DNA from: Rubricella sp038526735
Lineage (GTDB): Bacteria > Pseudomonadota > Alphaproteobacteria > Rhodobacterales > Rhodobacteraceae
Reading direction: 5' to 3'
NCBI GenBank assembly: GCA_038526735.1
Contig: JBCBGM010000001.1
Coordinates: 1 to 64,000, forward strand
Length of the DNA stretch: 64,000 nucleotides
The notes beneath the pieces were generated by a model. The model did not search any database, was not told where the DNA came from, and saw nothing but the letters and a program-made list of their open reading frames with translations. Positions 1 through 8,516 of the stretch are shown here, piece after piece. How positions within the stretch are numbered: the stretch's first letter is position 1; each line of letters opens with the position of its first letter. A program made the position numbers and the translations under genes.

Positions 1-236
1 ACGACGTTGTCCAGCATGGTATCAGCCAGCAGGCGCTTGAGCTTGGCGTTCTCGTCTTCGAGCGTCTTCAGTCTGGCAGACTCGGACACCTCCATCCCGC
101 CATACTTGGCCTTCAGCTTGTAAAACGTAGCCGTGCTCAGGCCATGCCTGCGGCACACCTCAGCCGTCGGCATCCCGGCCTCCTGTTCCTTGATCATTCC
201 GATGATCTGCGCCTCGGTGAAACGGCTCTTTCGCAT
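1..236 (-). CDS. IS3-family transposase OrfA (partial)
   Basis: The reading frame from the ATG at 236 begins MRKSRFTEAQIIGMIKEQ and continues with a helix-turn-helix segment (VCRRHGLSTATFYKLKAKYG). A leucine-rich coiled part follows (LEDENAKLKRLLADTM) and runs off the window. This is the OrfA layout of IS407-type IS3 elements: DNA binding at the N-terminus and a zipper for assembly with OrfB, normally joined by frameshifting. An AAGGAG site lies 7 bases before the ATG. OrfB would lie beyond base 1. Only about 78 codons are visible, so whether the copy is intact is unknown. Confidence 0.88.
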   Translation of the reverse strand, partial: MRKSRFTEAQIIGMIKEQEAGMPTAEVCRRHGLSTATFYKLKAKYGGMEVSESARLKTLEDENAKLKRLLADTMLDNV

Positions 237-303
237 ATGTCTGCTCCTTCAGAGTTGGCGCAGACTCTACATCACAGTGAGGGATTTCGCGGGGGGCAGG
301 TCA
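1..303 (-). mobile_element. IS3-family insertion sequence, left end (truncated by window edge)
   Basis: On the minus strand the element begins at 303 with TGACCTGCCCCCCG, which resembles the terminal inverted repeats of the IS3 family (IS407-like group). It continues through a leader into orfA, and the rest lies left of base 1. It sits inside an open frame that starts at 700, so it has interrupted a gene. The target duplication cannot be checked because the other end is outside the window. Confidence 0.8.
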
Positions 304-700
304 CTGCCGAAATCTGCTGAATAATCCCAGTGTCAGTACGAACCCCACCGAAGGTCCCTTCATGGATCTCGCGAACCACCCGAAATCCGATCTGTTCAGC
401 CGCCATCAATTGTCTTTGTTGCTTTCCGAGACTCCGTTGAACCATCGCCTCAACCTTATCAATCTCGGAGTTTCGGATGCGCTGCGACTGGGCAAATGCT
501 ACTGCGAACTCCAAATTATCAGGTGCACTCAAGCTGTCGACACCATAGAAATCTGCCGCGGCATCGTATCCGATTGAAAAAATCTCAGCTTTCATTTTGC
601 GAAGAGAGATGAGGCGCTCTTCGAGAGTTGGAGGCGTAAGAGCAAGCCAAAGGTGTTCGGTGTACAGAGCCTTGGGCTCTGTCAGTTCCATCAGGTGCAT
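304..700 (-). pseudogene. Hypothetical island gene cut by the IS
   Basis: An open frame starts at 700, six bases after the integrase stop, and reads the same way. It enters the IS terminus at 303 and stops by chance at 272 after nine IS-encoded residues. About 132 native residues remain. The sequence looks mainly helical (for example EIDKVEAMVQRSLGKQQRQL) with no motif I recognise. Its tight spacing to the integrase suggests they were co-transcribed. The original C-terminus should be found beyond the other end of the IS. It could be a small DNA-associated accessory protein of the element, but nothing in the sequence proves that. Confidence 0.55.
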
Positions 701-706
701 GGCCCT

Positions 707-1879
707 TTACACTCTTTTGGTTACGAATTTCGCCCAACGCTCCATCAGGGCGCGTCGTTGGTCTAAGAGATCAGATCGGGCGTAGGCTCGTTCGACTTCA
801 CTGCCCACTTGGTGCGCCAAGCACATCTCCGCCACTTCGCGAGGTGCATTGGCCTCCTCGGTCGCCCAGTCTCTGAACGTTGAGCGAAACCCGTGGACGG
901 TTGCATCGCCAACATCCATCCGCCTGAGCAGCATCAGCATCGACATGTTTGACAGCGGCGTGTGCCTTTTTTGACCCTCAAAAACATACACGGACCCAAG
1001 CGCTTTCAAGGGAAGCAACAGATCAATCATCGGTGGTGTAAGAGGGAAGCGGTGCGCCACGCCCATCTTCATCCGCTCACCGGGACAGACCCAGAGACGT
1101 TCATCAAAATTCACTTCGTCCCACCGCATTCCAAGCACCTCACCGGTCCGAGCAGCGGAGAGGCATGTGAATGCCAATGCTTTCGCGGCGACAGCCTCCC
1201 TCTTACTGAGAGCCGCAAAAAACTCGGGCATCTTGCGCCAGTCCAACGCGTCGTGGTGGGCCGCTTTCTTTCGAACGACTGGAAGAGCGCGCGCCTCCTT
1301 AAGAGCGGTGACCGGGTTCTCCCCCTCTCGGAAACCCTTAGAGCGGGCGACATCGAGGACGGTCTTGATACGCTGGAGCAAACGCTTCGCGGTTTCGTGC
1401 TTTTCGATCCAGATTGGCTGCACACACATCAGCACTTCAGGCTGTTGGATCGTGTTGACAGGCATGCGACCGATCTTATGGAACGCATAGTCCCGCAGCG
1501 TGTTGAGCCACTGCTGGCCGTGTTTAGCGTTCTTCCATGTTGGCAAGCGCTCAAGGTGAACCTGCTGGGCGAACTCCTCAAAGGTCGGGACGGCCAACTG
1601 AGCGTTGTACCGGGGATTGAGGCCTTGGCGCGCCATTCGACGATACTCAAGGGCCCGGTCGCGCGCCTGATTGAGCGTGACCAGATCAGCGCTGCCGAGG
1701 CCGAAGTCCGTGCGCAGCGGCGACCCTTTTCGGTTGCGCTGCCCCTTAACGACAACGCGCACGATCCAGCGCCGAGCACCGGACGAATCCACAACGAGGT
1801 AGAGCCCGTTGCCATCGCCGTGCCGGCCAGGCCCCAGATTCTCCACCAACCGCCGTGTCAGTTTTCCACTGAGCGCCAT
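707..1879 (-). CDS. P4-type tyrosine integrase
   Basis: This 390-residue site-specific recombinase integrates and excises a genomic island at a tRNA gene. The N-terminus carries the arm-binding domain typical of P4-like integrases (residues about 5-95, with GDGNGLYLVVDSSGARRW). A SAM-like core-binding domain follows (100-200), then the catalytic domain. Catalytic residues are visible: Arg244 in SAARTGEVLG, the HxxR pair His329/Arg332, His356 in CLAHQ, and the nucleophile Tyr366 in ERAYAR. The gene starts about 150 bases from the 3' end of tRNA-Arg and reads away from it, the usual layout at an attachment site. It looks intact, so the island may still be excisable. Confidence 0.93.
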   Translation of the reverse strand: MALSGKLTRRLVENLGPGRHGDGNGLYLVVDSSGARRWIVRVVVKGQRNRKGSPLRTDFGLGSADLVTLNQARDRALEYRRMARQGLNPRYNAQLAVPTFEEFAQQVHLERLPTWKNAKHGQQWLNTLRDYAFHKIGRMPVNTIQQPEVLMCVQPIWIEKHETAKRLLQRIKTVLDVARSKGFREGENPVTALKEARALPVVRKKAAHHDALDWRKMPEFFAALSKREAVAAKALAFTCLSAARTGEVLGMRWDEVNFDERLWVCPGERMKMGVAHRFPLTPPMIDLLLPLKALGSVYVFEGQKRHTPLSNMSMLMLLRRMDVGDATVHGFRSTFRDWATEEANAPREVAEMCLAHQVGSEVERAYARSDLLDQRRALMERWAKFVTKRV

Positions 1880-2028
1880 CTGTCATACCACAATTCGTAC
1901 CACTCATTGTGGAAGATGGGGTGCAATCGACTGAAAACCAAACAGAGCGAACGGGGCAGGAAAAGCTCGTCTCGTCAGTGCTTTAAGCAACTGAGCGGCA
2001 TTGATCGAAAATGTATGGAAGGGAGTGG

Positions 2029-2060
2029 TGGCGGACCGAGGAGGATTCGAACCCCCGACC
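2029..2060. other. Putative attachment site (attL/attR) at tRNA-Arg 3' end
   Basis: P4-type integrases commonly recombine at the 3' end of tRNA genes, and the tRNA-Arg 3' end (2029) faces the integrase. The core would therefore be the last 20-30 bases of the tRNA. The partner repeat must lie left of base 1, so this is inferred from layout alone. The 149 bases between integrase and tRNA contain an imperfect palindrome (CCACAA...TTGTGG, near 1888-1912) that could be an arm or regulatory site. Confidence 0.45.
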
Positions 2061-2105
2061 CCCTGATTCGTAGTCAGGTACTCTATCCAGCTGAGCTATC
2101 GGTCC
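2029..2105 (-). tRNA. tRNA-Arg (ACG)
   Basis: The minus-strand sequence folds as a full 77-base cloverleaf. The acceptor GGACCGA pairs with TCGGTCC, the D arm has AGCTCAGCTGGAT, and the anticodon loop CTACGAA carries anticodon ACG. The T arm is GGGGGTTCGAATCCTCC-like, and CCA is encoded at 2029-2031. ACG is normally modified to ICG to read CGU/CGC/CGA. The gene borders the integrase and probably regenerates its own 3' end after island insertion. Confidence 0.95.
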
Positions 2106-2153
2106 ACAGCCGCGGGGGATACGGTGCTGCGGATTGGGATGCAAGGGGCAAAG

Positions 2154-3557
2154 TCAGCCTGATGTGCGCGAAGGTGTCACCGGATGGGGCAGAGTGATCT
2201 TAAACACCGTGCCTTCCGTCGAGGTTTCCAACAGCTCCAAAGAGCCGCGATGCCCGCGCACCAACTCAGCGGCGATCGCCAGTCCCAGCCCAGCGCCGCC
2301 GCGCCGTTGTGAGCCTTGGAACGGCTCAAACAGGTGCTCCAGTGCCTTGTTGGGCAGGCCAGGGCCGCTGTCCCGGATCAACAGGCAGCATTGCGCGCCG
2401 TCAACGCTGGACGAGATCGTCACGCAGCCACCGCCCGGCTGTGCCTCAATCGCCTGGCGGGCATTGCGCACGAGGTTGAGCAGGACCCGGTGCAACTGCT
2501 CCGGGTCCGCCTCCGCAAAGGCCTCGGCCTCCACTTCGTTGGCGAAGGAGACGCGCCCCTCACTGGCCAGCCGCTCGCTTTCCAGCACATCCTCCACCAA
2601 CCCATGCAGCGCGACATTGCGCAGCTCGGGCTCTGGCTCTTCGGATTTACCGTAGGCGAGCGTGGCCTCACAGAGGTTCACCGCCCGATCAATGGCACCC
2701 ACCAGCCGGGGGGCGGAACGTTTAACTGCGGGGTCTTCGGACTGTTCAAGTCGGTCCGCGACCAGCTGCGCGACAGTGAGCATGTTGCGCAGATCGTGGC
2801 TGATCTTGGCGACTGCACGGCCGAGCGCTGCGAGGCGATCTTTCTGCTTCAGTGCACTCACCACCCGTTCCTGCATATCGCGCAGAGCCGTTTCAGCCAC
2901 CTGCAATTCGTGGATCGAGGCTTCGGGTGCGATCAGCCTGTCGGGGTCTTCTGGGTCTTTCTGAAACCGCGCCATATGGCGAACGACCCGGTCAATGGGC
3001 GCGGTGATAAACCGGCGCACGGCGAGAAAGAGCAGCGTGGCTGTCACCGCCGAGATAAACAGCGACAGGTAAAGAATACGCAGCGCATAATCCCGCAGCG
3101 CCACTCGCAATGGGCCCTCTTGCATCGTGATCTCGATGACGGCACCCCCCGCCTGCACGGGCGTTCCGACCACCCGGATTGTGCGCCCATCGTCATAAGG
3201 GAGTGCGATCAACGCGTCGCGGATCAACACGATCGGAGAGGCATCGCGCATGTCATAGGTCTCTGCCACTGGGTCGGGCATCGGAGTGGAGAGCACCAGC
3301 TCTCGCACCGCATTCCGCCGCAAGACAATGTTGATCACGCCAGCGTTGGCCAAAAGCTCCGCCTCAAGCGCGGGGGCGACCATGTCATTCGGGGTGGCCA
3401 AAAGCGCGAGCGAGGCGATCTGCGCCCGCTCCAGTCGCTCTTGCAGATAATCCGCCCTGAACCGCGCCACCGAGGGCACAAAGATCGCGACTTCAGCGAT
3501 CATCACAAAGATGACCGTCAAAAGCAGCAACCTGCCAGAGAGAGAGTTGAAACGCAT
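2154..3557 (-). CDS. Orphan membrane sensor histidine kinase
   Basis: A 467-residue two-component sensor. One membrane helix lies near residues 9-28, a periplasmic sensor part spans about 30-160, a second helix is at about 160-180, and a HAMP-like linker follows. The dimerisation helix has the phospho-acceptor His254 in KISHDLRNML. The ATPase domain shows the N box (NLVRNARQAI, 361-370), G1 (DSGPGL, 396-401) and G2 (GGAGLGLAI, 420-428). No response regulator is adjacent, so partner and signal are unknown. It is divergent from ttcA across about 100 bases, which should hold both promoters. The ligand domain shows no recognisable motif. Confidence 0.88.
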   Translation of the reverse strand: MRFNSLSGRLLLLTVIFVMIAEVAIFVPSVARFRADYLQERLERAQIASLALLATPNDMVAPALEAELLANAGVINIVLRRNAVRELVLSTPMPDPVAETYDMRDASPIVLIRDALIALPYDDGRTIRVVGTPVQAGGAVIEITMQEGPLRVALRDYALRILYLSLFISAVTATLLFLAVRRFITAPIDRVVRHMARFQKDPEDPDRLIAPEASIHELQVAETALRDMQERVVSALKQKDRLAALGRAVAKISHDLRNMLTVAQLVADRLEQSEDPAVKRSAPRLVGAIDRAVNLCEATLAYGKSEEPEPELRNVALHGLVEDVLESERLASEGRVSFANEVEAEAFAEADPEQLHRVLLNLVRNARQAIEAQPGGGCVTISSSVDGAQCCLLIRDSGPGLPNKALEHLFEPFQGSQRRGGAGLGLAIAAELVRGHRGSLELLETSTEGTVFKITLPHPVTPSRTSG

Positions 3558-3656
3558 CGCAGCCTTGGTGTTTCGCTGCGCGGAAGGTATGTTGACTGGG
3601 CGCAGTCCTCAAGCGCGGTCCTTGCCTGCGAGACACATCTCACTTACGCACCCTGC

Positions 3657-4481
3657 ATGTTTGACGATAACGACCTGCCCTCGCTGCTTTCTGGCGCGCC
3701 GCAAAGCACGTCGTTTCGCAAGCTGCGCAAACGGATCATCAGGCAAACCCGCGAAGCGCTAGAGACCTACGGCATGGTCACGCCCGGCGATCGCTGGCTG
3801 GTGTGCCTGTCGGGTGGCAAAGACAGCTACACTCTGCTGGCAGCACTGATCGAGCTCAAATGGCGCGGGCTGTTGCCGGTGGAGTTGCTGGCCTGCAATC
3901 TCGATCAGGGGCAGCCCGGGTTTCCGGCAACGGTCTTGCCAGCGTTTCTTGAGCGACACGGCATTTCCCACCGGATCGAGTACCAAGACACCTACTCTAT
4001 CGTGACTGACAAAGTGCCAGAGACGGCCACCTACTGCGCGCTCTGCTCGCGGCTCCGGCGCGGCCATCTTTATCGGGTCGCGCGGGAGGAGGGATGCTCT
4101 GCCGTCGTCCTCGGCCATCACCGCGATGACATCCTTGAGACCTTCTTCATGAACCTCTTTCACGGCGGGCGTCTGGCCGCGATGCCGCCGAAACTCTTGA
4201 ACGAGGAGGGAGACGTGCTGGTGCTGCGCCCGCTCTCGTTCGTGGCGGAGGCGGATTGCGAGGCGTTTGCCCGCGCGATGGAGTATCCGATCATCCCTTG
4301 CGATCTTTGTGGTAGCCAAGACGGGCTGCAACGCCAGCAGGTCAAAGCGATGATTAACCAGTGGGAGGCAAACCGCCCCGGGCGGCGGCAGGTAATGTTC
4401 CGCGCCTTGATGAACGCGCGCCCCTCGCAACTCGCGGACCCTGATCTCTTCGATTTCGCCAGTCTTCGCCCTGGCCCTTAA
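3657..4481 (+). CDS. ttcA: tRNA 2-thiocytidine(32) biosynthesis protein TtcA
   Basis: This 274-residue enzyme transfers sulfur to C32 of certain tRNAs using ATP and an Fe-S cluster. It has the PP-loop ATP-binding motif SGGKDS (52-57) and the two cysteine pairs of the TtcA family, C127xxC130 (CALC) and C215xxC218 (CDLC). The frame stays open far upstream, but that part is antisense to the kinase. The ATG at 3657 (MFDDNDLPSL) gives the family-typical length and is chosen as start. It lies divergent from the kinase and just before the GGDEF-EAL gene. Confidence 0.93.
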   Translation: MFDDNDLPSLLSGAPQSTSFRKLRKRIIRQTREALETYGMVTPGDRWLVCLSGGKDSYTLLAALIELKWRGLLPVELLACNLDQGQPGFPATVLPAFLERHGISHRIEYQDTYSIVTDKVPETATYCALCSRLRRGHLYRVAREEGCSAVVLGHHRDDILETFFMNLFHGGRLAAMPPKLLNEEGDVLVLRPLSFVAEADCEAFARAMEYPIIPCDLCGSQDGLQRQQVKAMINQWEANRPGRRQVMFRALMNARPSQLADPDLFDFASLRPGP

Positions 4482-4532
4482 CGCTCTATTCACCGCCGAT
4501 AGGGATGCTCCGGCCACTGCCTCGGAGTCCCC

Positions 4533-6584
4533 ATGGCCAAGCGCCCGCTCATCTTTGACCCCCGCCGAGAAGCCGCCCTGCGCATCGGTCGCCAAGCCCG
4601 GCGCGGGTATAGCTTTTCGTTTCTGCTGATCGGAGTTCTGGCGGCAACCAGTTTTGCCCTGACCATGGGCGCGATCCGCGATCAAAGCACTCATATCGAG
4701 CAACTCCACCTCGCCCGCGCGAAAGAGGCCGCCATTCAGCAAGTGGGCTTGTTGGCGGCCCGCTATCAAAGCGCGCAGGAGCCTGGGCAGCAGGCGCAGT
4801 TGCGCAACGCACTCCTGCGTGCCCGTGACGATGTCTTTGAGCTGCATGAGCGGCAAGTGCGGGGCGATGTGCAGCTTGGCATCCCACCCATGACAGCGCC
4901 CGAGTTGCGGCAGCTCTATTTTGACCAACCCGACCAGGTGGATTTTCAGATCCGCCGCTTTGTGCGCCTAACAGACCTCGTGCTCGCCGCCCCTCGCGCG
5001 CGGGTGAACGATGATCTGATTTTTCAGATTGTTGAGATGGCTGGGCAGAGCCTGCCCAACGCGCTGCAACGCGTTGTTCGGTTTCACGAAGATCGCGCCA
5101 ATGGTGCAGTCAGTTGGTTGGGGGAGCTGGCGATTTGGCTTTTTGGGGCCACGCTGAGCGTGCTCGCCGGCGCGGGCCTCTTTGTGTTTCGCCCGCTGGT
5201 GCAAGGGGCAGTCACGCGCACGCTTGCACTGTTTGACGCGGAGGATGAGATCAAATTCACCGCAGAGCATGACCGCCTTACGGGCCTGCCCAACCGGTTG
5301 GGCGTGCGCGAACTTTTTGAGCAGCGCGTCAAGTTTCGGCCCGGGCAACACGTCACGGCGCTACAAATCGACCTGATCAACTTTGCCACGCTGAACGAGA
5401 CGCACGGCCATGACATCGGCGACACGGTGCTCAAAACCTCTGCCAAGCGCTTGAAAGAGATTGTGCGCAACTCCGATATCGTCGCCCGCATCGGCGGTGA
5501 TGACTTTGCCGTCGTCCTGCCCAATGGCGCGGATCAGGCGGATGTGTTGGCGCTGTGCGATCGCATCAACACCAGCCTCTCCGCCCCCATCGCCATCGGC
5601 GAGGACGATTCGGTGCGCATCAGCTGCCACGTCGGTGTCGCGCAGGAAGATGCCGAGCATGTGGATTATGAGCGTCTGATGACGAGCGCGGGCATCGCGC
5701 TGCATGACGCGCAATCCAAAGGTAATGACGCGGGCGTCACGGTCTATGCCCCAACCATGCGCACCGAACTCGAAGAGCGCGACAGGACGCTCCAAGAGCT
5801 TGAGGAAGGGTTGGAGCGGGGCGATGTCTTCCCCTTCTTCCAACCTCAAATCCGGGCAGAAACTGGCGCAATCTCTGGCTTTGAGGCGCTGGTGCGCTGG
5901 CAACACCCCGAGCGCGGGCTAATCCCGCCCTTCAAGTTTCTTGACGTGGCAGAGGAGGGCGGGCTTGGCATGCGGCTGGGTGAAATCGTGCTCCGCCGCG
6001 CCCTTGAGGCCCTGCAACGGTGGGATGCAGCCGGGTTTTCAGTGCCGCAGGTGGGGGTAAACTTCTCCTCCGGGCAGCTCCAAGACGATGCAATCGTTGA
6101 GCATATAAAGCTGGAGGTGGACCGGCTCGATCTTGAGCCAAAACGCCTGGGCATCGAGATTCTTGAGACGGTGATGATCGAGAATGACGACAACGATGTC
6201 GTCAAAAACGTCCTAAGGCTGAAGGCGGCGGGCTTTCAGATCGAGCTGGACGACTTTGGCACCGGCCATGCCTCAATCTCAAACCTGCGCCGCTTCAAGG
6301 TGGACCGGGTCAAGATCGACCGCGGCTTTGTCACCAGCATCGACAGCGACCGCGACCTCCGCAAAATGACCCTCGCCATGGTCAAAATGGCCGAGGGGCT
6401 GGGCATCGAAGCGCTCGCTGAGGGGGTGGAGACGCCGGGCGAGCGGGAAACCCTCATCTCCATGGGCGTGCATGACCTGCAAGGATACGGCATCGGCCGC
6501 CCCATGCCCTTTGCCGAAACGCTGGGCTGGTTGACAGAAAACCAGCTCTACCAACAGACCCGCCAACGCCGCCGCGTCAGCTAG
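4533..6584 (+). CDS. Membrane GGDEF-EAL cyclic-di-GMP protein
   Basis: This 683-residue protein has membrane helices near residues 27-47 and 196-220 that flank a periplasmic sensing segment of about 150 residues. The GGDEF domain (about 240-410) has GGDDF at 321-325. Its metal-site region reads QIDLINFATLNETHG, slightly off the usual pattern, so cyclase activity is uncertain. The EAL domain (about 425-670) keeps EALVRW (451-456), DDFGTG, the lysine in VDRVKIDRGF and the glutamate in ALAEGVET, so phosphodiesterase activity is likely. It may be a bifunctional enzyme or an EAL enzyme regulated by its GGDEF part. It follows ttcA by about 50 bases on the same strand. Confidence 0.92.
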   Translation: MAKRPLIFDPRREAALRIGRQARRGYSFSFLLIGVLAATSFALTMGAIRDQSTHIEQLHLARAKEAAIQQVGLLAARYQSAQEPGQQAQLRNALLRARDDVFELHERQVRGDVQLGIPPMTAPELRQLYFDQPDQVDFQIRRFVRLTDLVLAAPRARVNDDLIFQIVEMAGQSLPNALQRVVRFHEDRANGAVSWLGELAIWLFGATLSVLAGAGLFVFRPLVQGAVTRTLALFDAEDEIKFTAEHDRLTGLPNRLGVRELFEQRVKFRPGQHVTALQIDLINFATLNETHGHDIGDTVLKTSAKRLKEIVRNSDIVARIGGDDFAVVLPNGADQADVLALCDRINTSLSAPIAIGEDDSVRISCHVGVAQEDAEHVDYERLMTSAGIALHDAQSKGNDAGVTVYAPTMRTELEERDRTLQELEEGLERGDVFPFFQPQIRAETGAISGFEALVRWQHPERGLIPPFKFLDVAEEGGLGMRLGEIVLRRALEALQRWDAAGFSVPQVGVNFSSGQLQDDAIVEHIKLEVDRLDLEPKRLGIEILETVMIENDDNDVVKNVLRLKAAGFQIELDDFGTGHASISNLRRFKVDRVKIDRGFVTSIDSDRDLRKMTLAMVKMAEGLGIEALAEGVETPGERETLISMGVHDLQGYGIGRPMPFAETLGWLTENQLYQQTRQRRRVS

Positions 6585-6707
6585 CCGGGCGTTTCCACAC
6601 AGCAGCCAGCGCCGCCATGCCGCCCCAAAACCGCTTGACCTTCAGGGGTAGCGCCTGTTGAACCCGTCCCCATATCCACTGACAGCGACAAGCTTTGGGA
6701 CGACATA

Positions 6708-8516
6708 ATGAACGATGAGAGCCGCAATCTCATTTTGGCGACAGCGCTCAGCGTTGCCGTCTTGCTGCTATGGTTTGTTCTGTTTCCACCGCCAGAGCCT
6801 GAGCCCACCCAAACGGCCCAGCCCCTCGACACCACCACCGCGCCGCTGACCACCGACGGTGTCGCCAGCGCGCCCCCCGCAGTGGCAGGCCAAAGCAGCA
6901 CAACCGTCGCTACCAGCGCCGAACCCGCGCTTGAAACCGACCGCATCGACATCCGCACTGCGCGCCTCTCAGGCTCTATTGCACTTACGGGCGGGCGCAT
7001 CGATGATCTGCACCTGACCGACTATTTCGTCACGCTCGAGCAGGAAGAGACGGTCACCCTCCTTTCGCCCGCGGGCACCGGCAACGCCTATTACGCGATC
7101 CACGGCTGGATCCCGACCGCCGCCCTGGGCCGTGACGGCGTGCCCAACGCCTCCACCCCGTGGCAGGTCGAAAGCGGCAGCGAGTTGACGGAGACCTCCC
7201 CCGTGACCCTGCGCTGGGACAATGGCGCCGGCCTGATCTTCCGCAAAACCATCTCGGTCGATGAGAACTACATGTTCGAGGTGCGCCAGTCGGTTGAAAA
7301 CCAGACCGGCACTGATTTGCGCCTCGCCCCCTACGGCATCATCGCCCGCCACGGCCTGCCCGACGACCGGATCAACTTTTACATCCTGCCCGAAGGGGTC
7401 GTGCGCAAGTCGGACGGTGAGATCAACGAGATCGACTATGACGACATGCCCGATTTCGACTTTGACCCCCGCGAGGGCGGCGCAGTTGAGATCGTCAGCA
7501 CCGAGAGCAACGGCTGGATTGGCTTCACTGACAAATACTGGATGACCACGCTCATCCCCACACCCGGCCTGCCCTTCACCTCGGTCGTCAAATACACCCA
7601 AGCCAGCGACACCTACCAAACCGATGTGCGCATGGCGCCAATCGTTGTGCCGGCTGGGGCGACCGCAGAGAGCGTCTCAAGCCTCTTTGCCGGCGCAAAA
7701 GAGGGTGCAACCATCTCGATGTACGAGACGGAGCGCAATGTTGAGCGGTTCATAGACTCCATCGACTGGGGCTGGTTCTTTTACTTCACCAAGCCGATCC
7801 ACTGGGCGCTCGTCGCGCTCGACGGCATCACCGGCAATATGGGTGTCGCGATCATTCTCCTGACGCTGATCATCAAACTGATCCTGCTGCCGCTGGCGTG
7901 GAAGTCTTACTCGTCGATGGCGAAAATGAAGGCGCTTCAGCCCGAGATGGAGAAGATCAAAGAGCGCGCGGGCGATGACCGCCAAAAGCTCCAGACCGAA
8001 ATGATGGAGATGTACAAGAAGAACAAGGTCAACCCGGCCTCGGGCTGTCTGCCAATTTTAGTGCAGATCCCGATCTTCTTTTCGCTCTACAAGGTGCTGT
8101 TCGTTGCGATCGAGATCCGCCATGCACCCTTCTTTGGCTGGATCGATGACCTCGCCGCACCCGACCCTACCTCGATCTGGAACCTGTTTGGCGCCCTGCC
8201 CTACGACGTGAGTTTCATCCCGCAGATCATGGCTTTGGGCGTGTGGCCGCTGCTCTTGGGCATCTCGATGTACCTGCAGCAAAAGCTCAACCCGGCCCCG
8301 ACTGACCCGATGCAGGCGCAGATCTTTGCGTGGCTGCCGTGGGTCTTCATGTTCATGCTGGGCAGCTTTGCGAGCGGTCTGGTGATCTACTGGGTGGCCA
8401 ACAACTTCATCACCTTCGCGCAGCAGTACCTGATCATGCGGCAACAGGGTGTGAATGTTGATGTCTTGGGCAACATCAAAGCCGGGATAAAACGAAAGAA
8501 ACCGGCGACCAAATGA
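6708..8516 (+). CDS. yidC: Membrane protein insertase YidC
   Basis: A 602-residue inner-membrane insertase that helps place membrane proteins with or without SecYEG. It has an N-terminal helix (about 7-26), then a proline/threonine-rich linker and a large periplasmic P1 domain (about 90-340). The conserved five-helix core begins near VAIILLTLIIKLILLPL, with the cytoplasmic hairpin SSMAKMKALQPEMEKIKE and the GCLPILVQIPIFFSLYKVL segment. The basic tail is short. It opens a packed chain with the MOSC gene (4-base overlap), engB, argB and the Fe-S protein gene. In many bacteria rpmH-rnpA lie immediately upstream; here they do not. Confidence 0.97.
   Translation: MNDESRNLILATALSVAVLLLWFVLFPPPEPEPTQTAQPLDTTTAPLTTDGVASAPPAVAGQSSTTVATSAEPALETDRIDIRTARLSGSIALTGGRIDDLHLTDYFVTLEQEETVTLLSPAGTGNAYYAIHGWIPTAALGRDGVPNASTPWQVESGSELTETSPVTLRWDNGAGLIFRKTISVDENYMFEVRQSVENQTGTDLRLAPYGIIARHGLPDDRINFYILPEGVVRKSDGEINEIDYDDMPDFDFDPREGGAVEIVSTESNGWIGFTDKYWMTTLIPTPGLPFTSVVKYTQASDTYQTDVRMAPIVVPAGATAESVSSLFAGAKEGATISMYETERNVERFIDSIDWGWFFYFTKPIHWALVALDGITGNMGVAIILLTLIIKLILLPLAWKSYSSMAKMKALQPEMEKIKERAGDDRQKLQTEMMEMYKKNKVNPASGCLPILVQIPIFFSLYKVLFVAIEIRHAPFFGWIDDLAAPDPTSIWNLFGALPYDVSFIPQIMALGVWPLLLGISMYLQQKLNPAPTDPMQAQIFAWLPWVFMFMLGSFASGLVIYWVANNFITFAQQYLIMRQQGVNVDVLGNIKAGIKRKKPATK

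Noticed and set aside
962..2197. Long plus-strand open frame of 411 codons
   Set aside because: It is antisense to the integrase and runs through tRNA-Arg; composition is that of a shadow frame in GC-rich DNA.
2316..3656. Upstream extension of the ttcA frame
   Set aside because: It is antisense to the histidine kinase; TtcA homologues start at the ATG at 3657.
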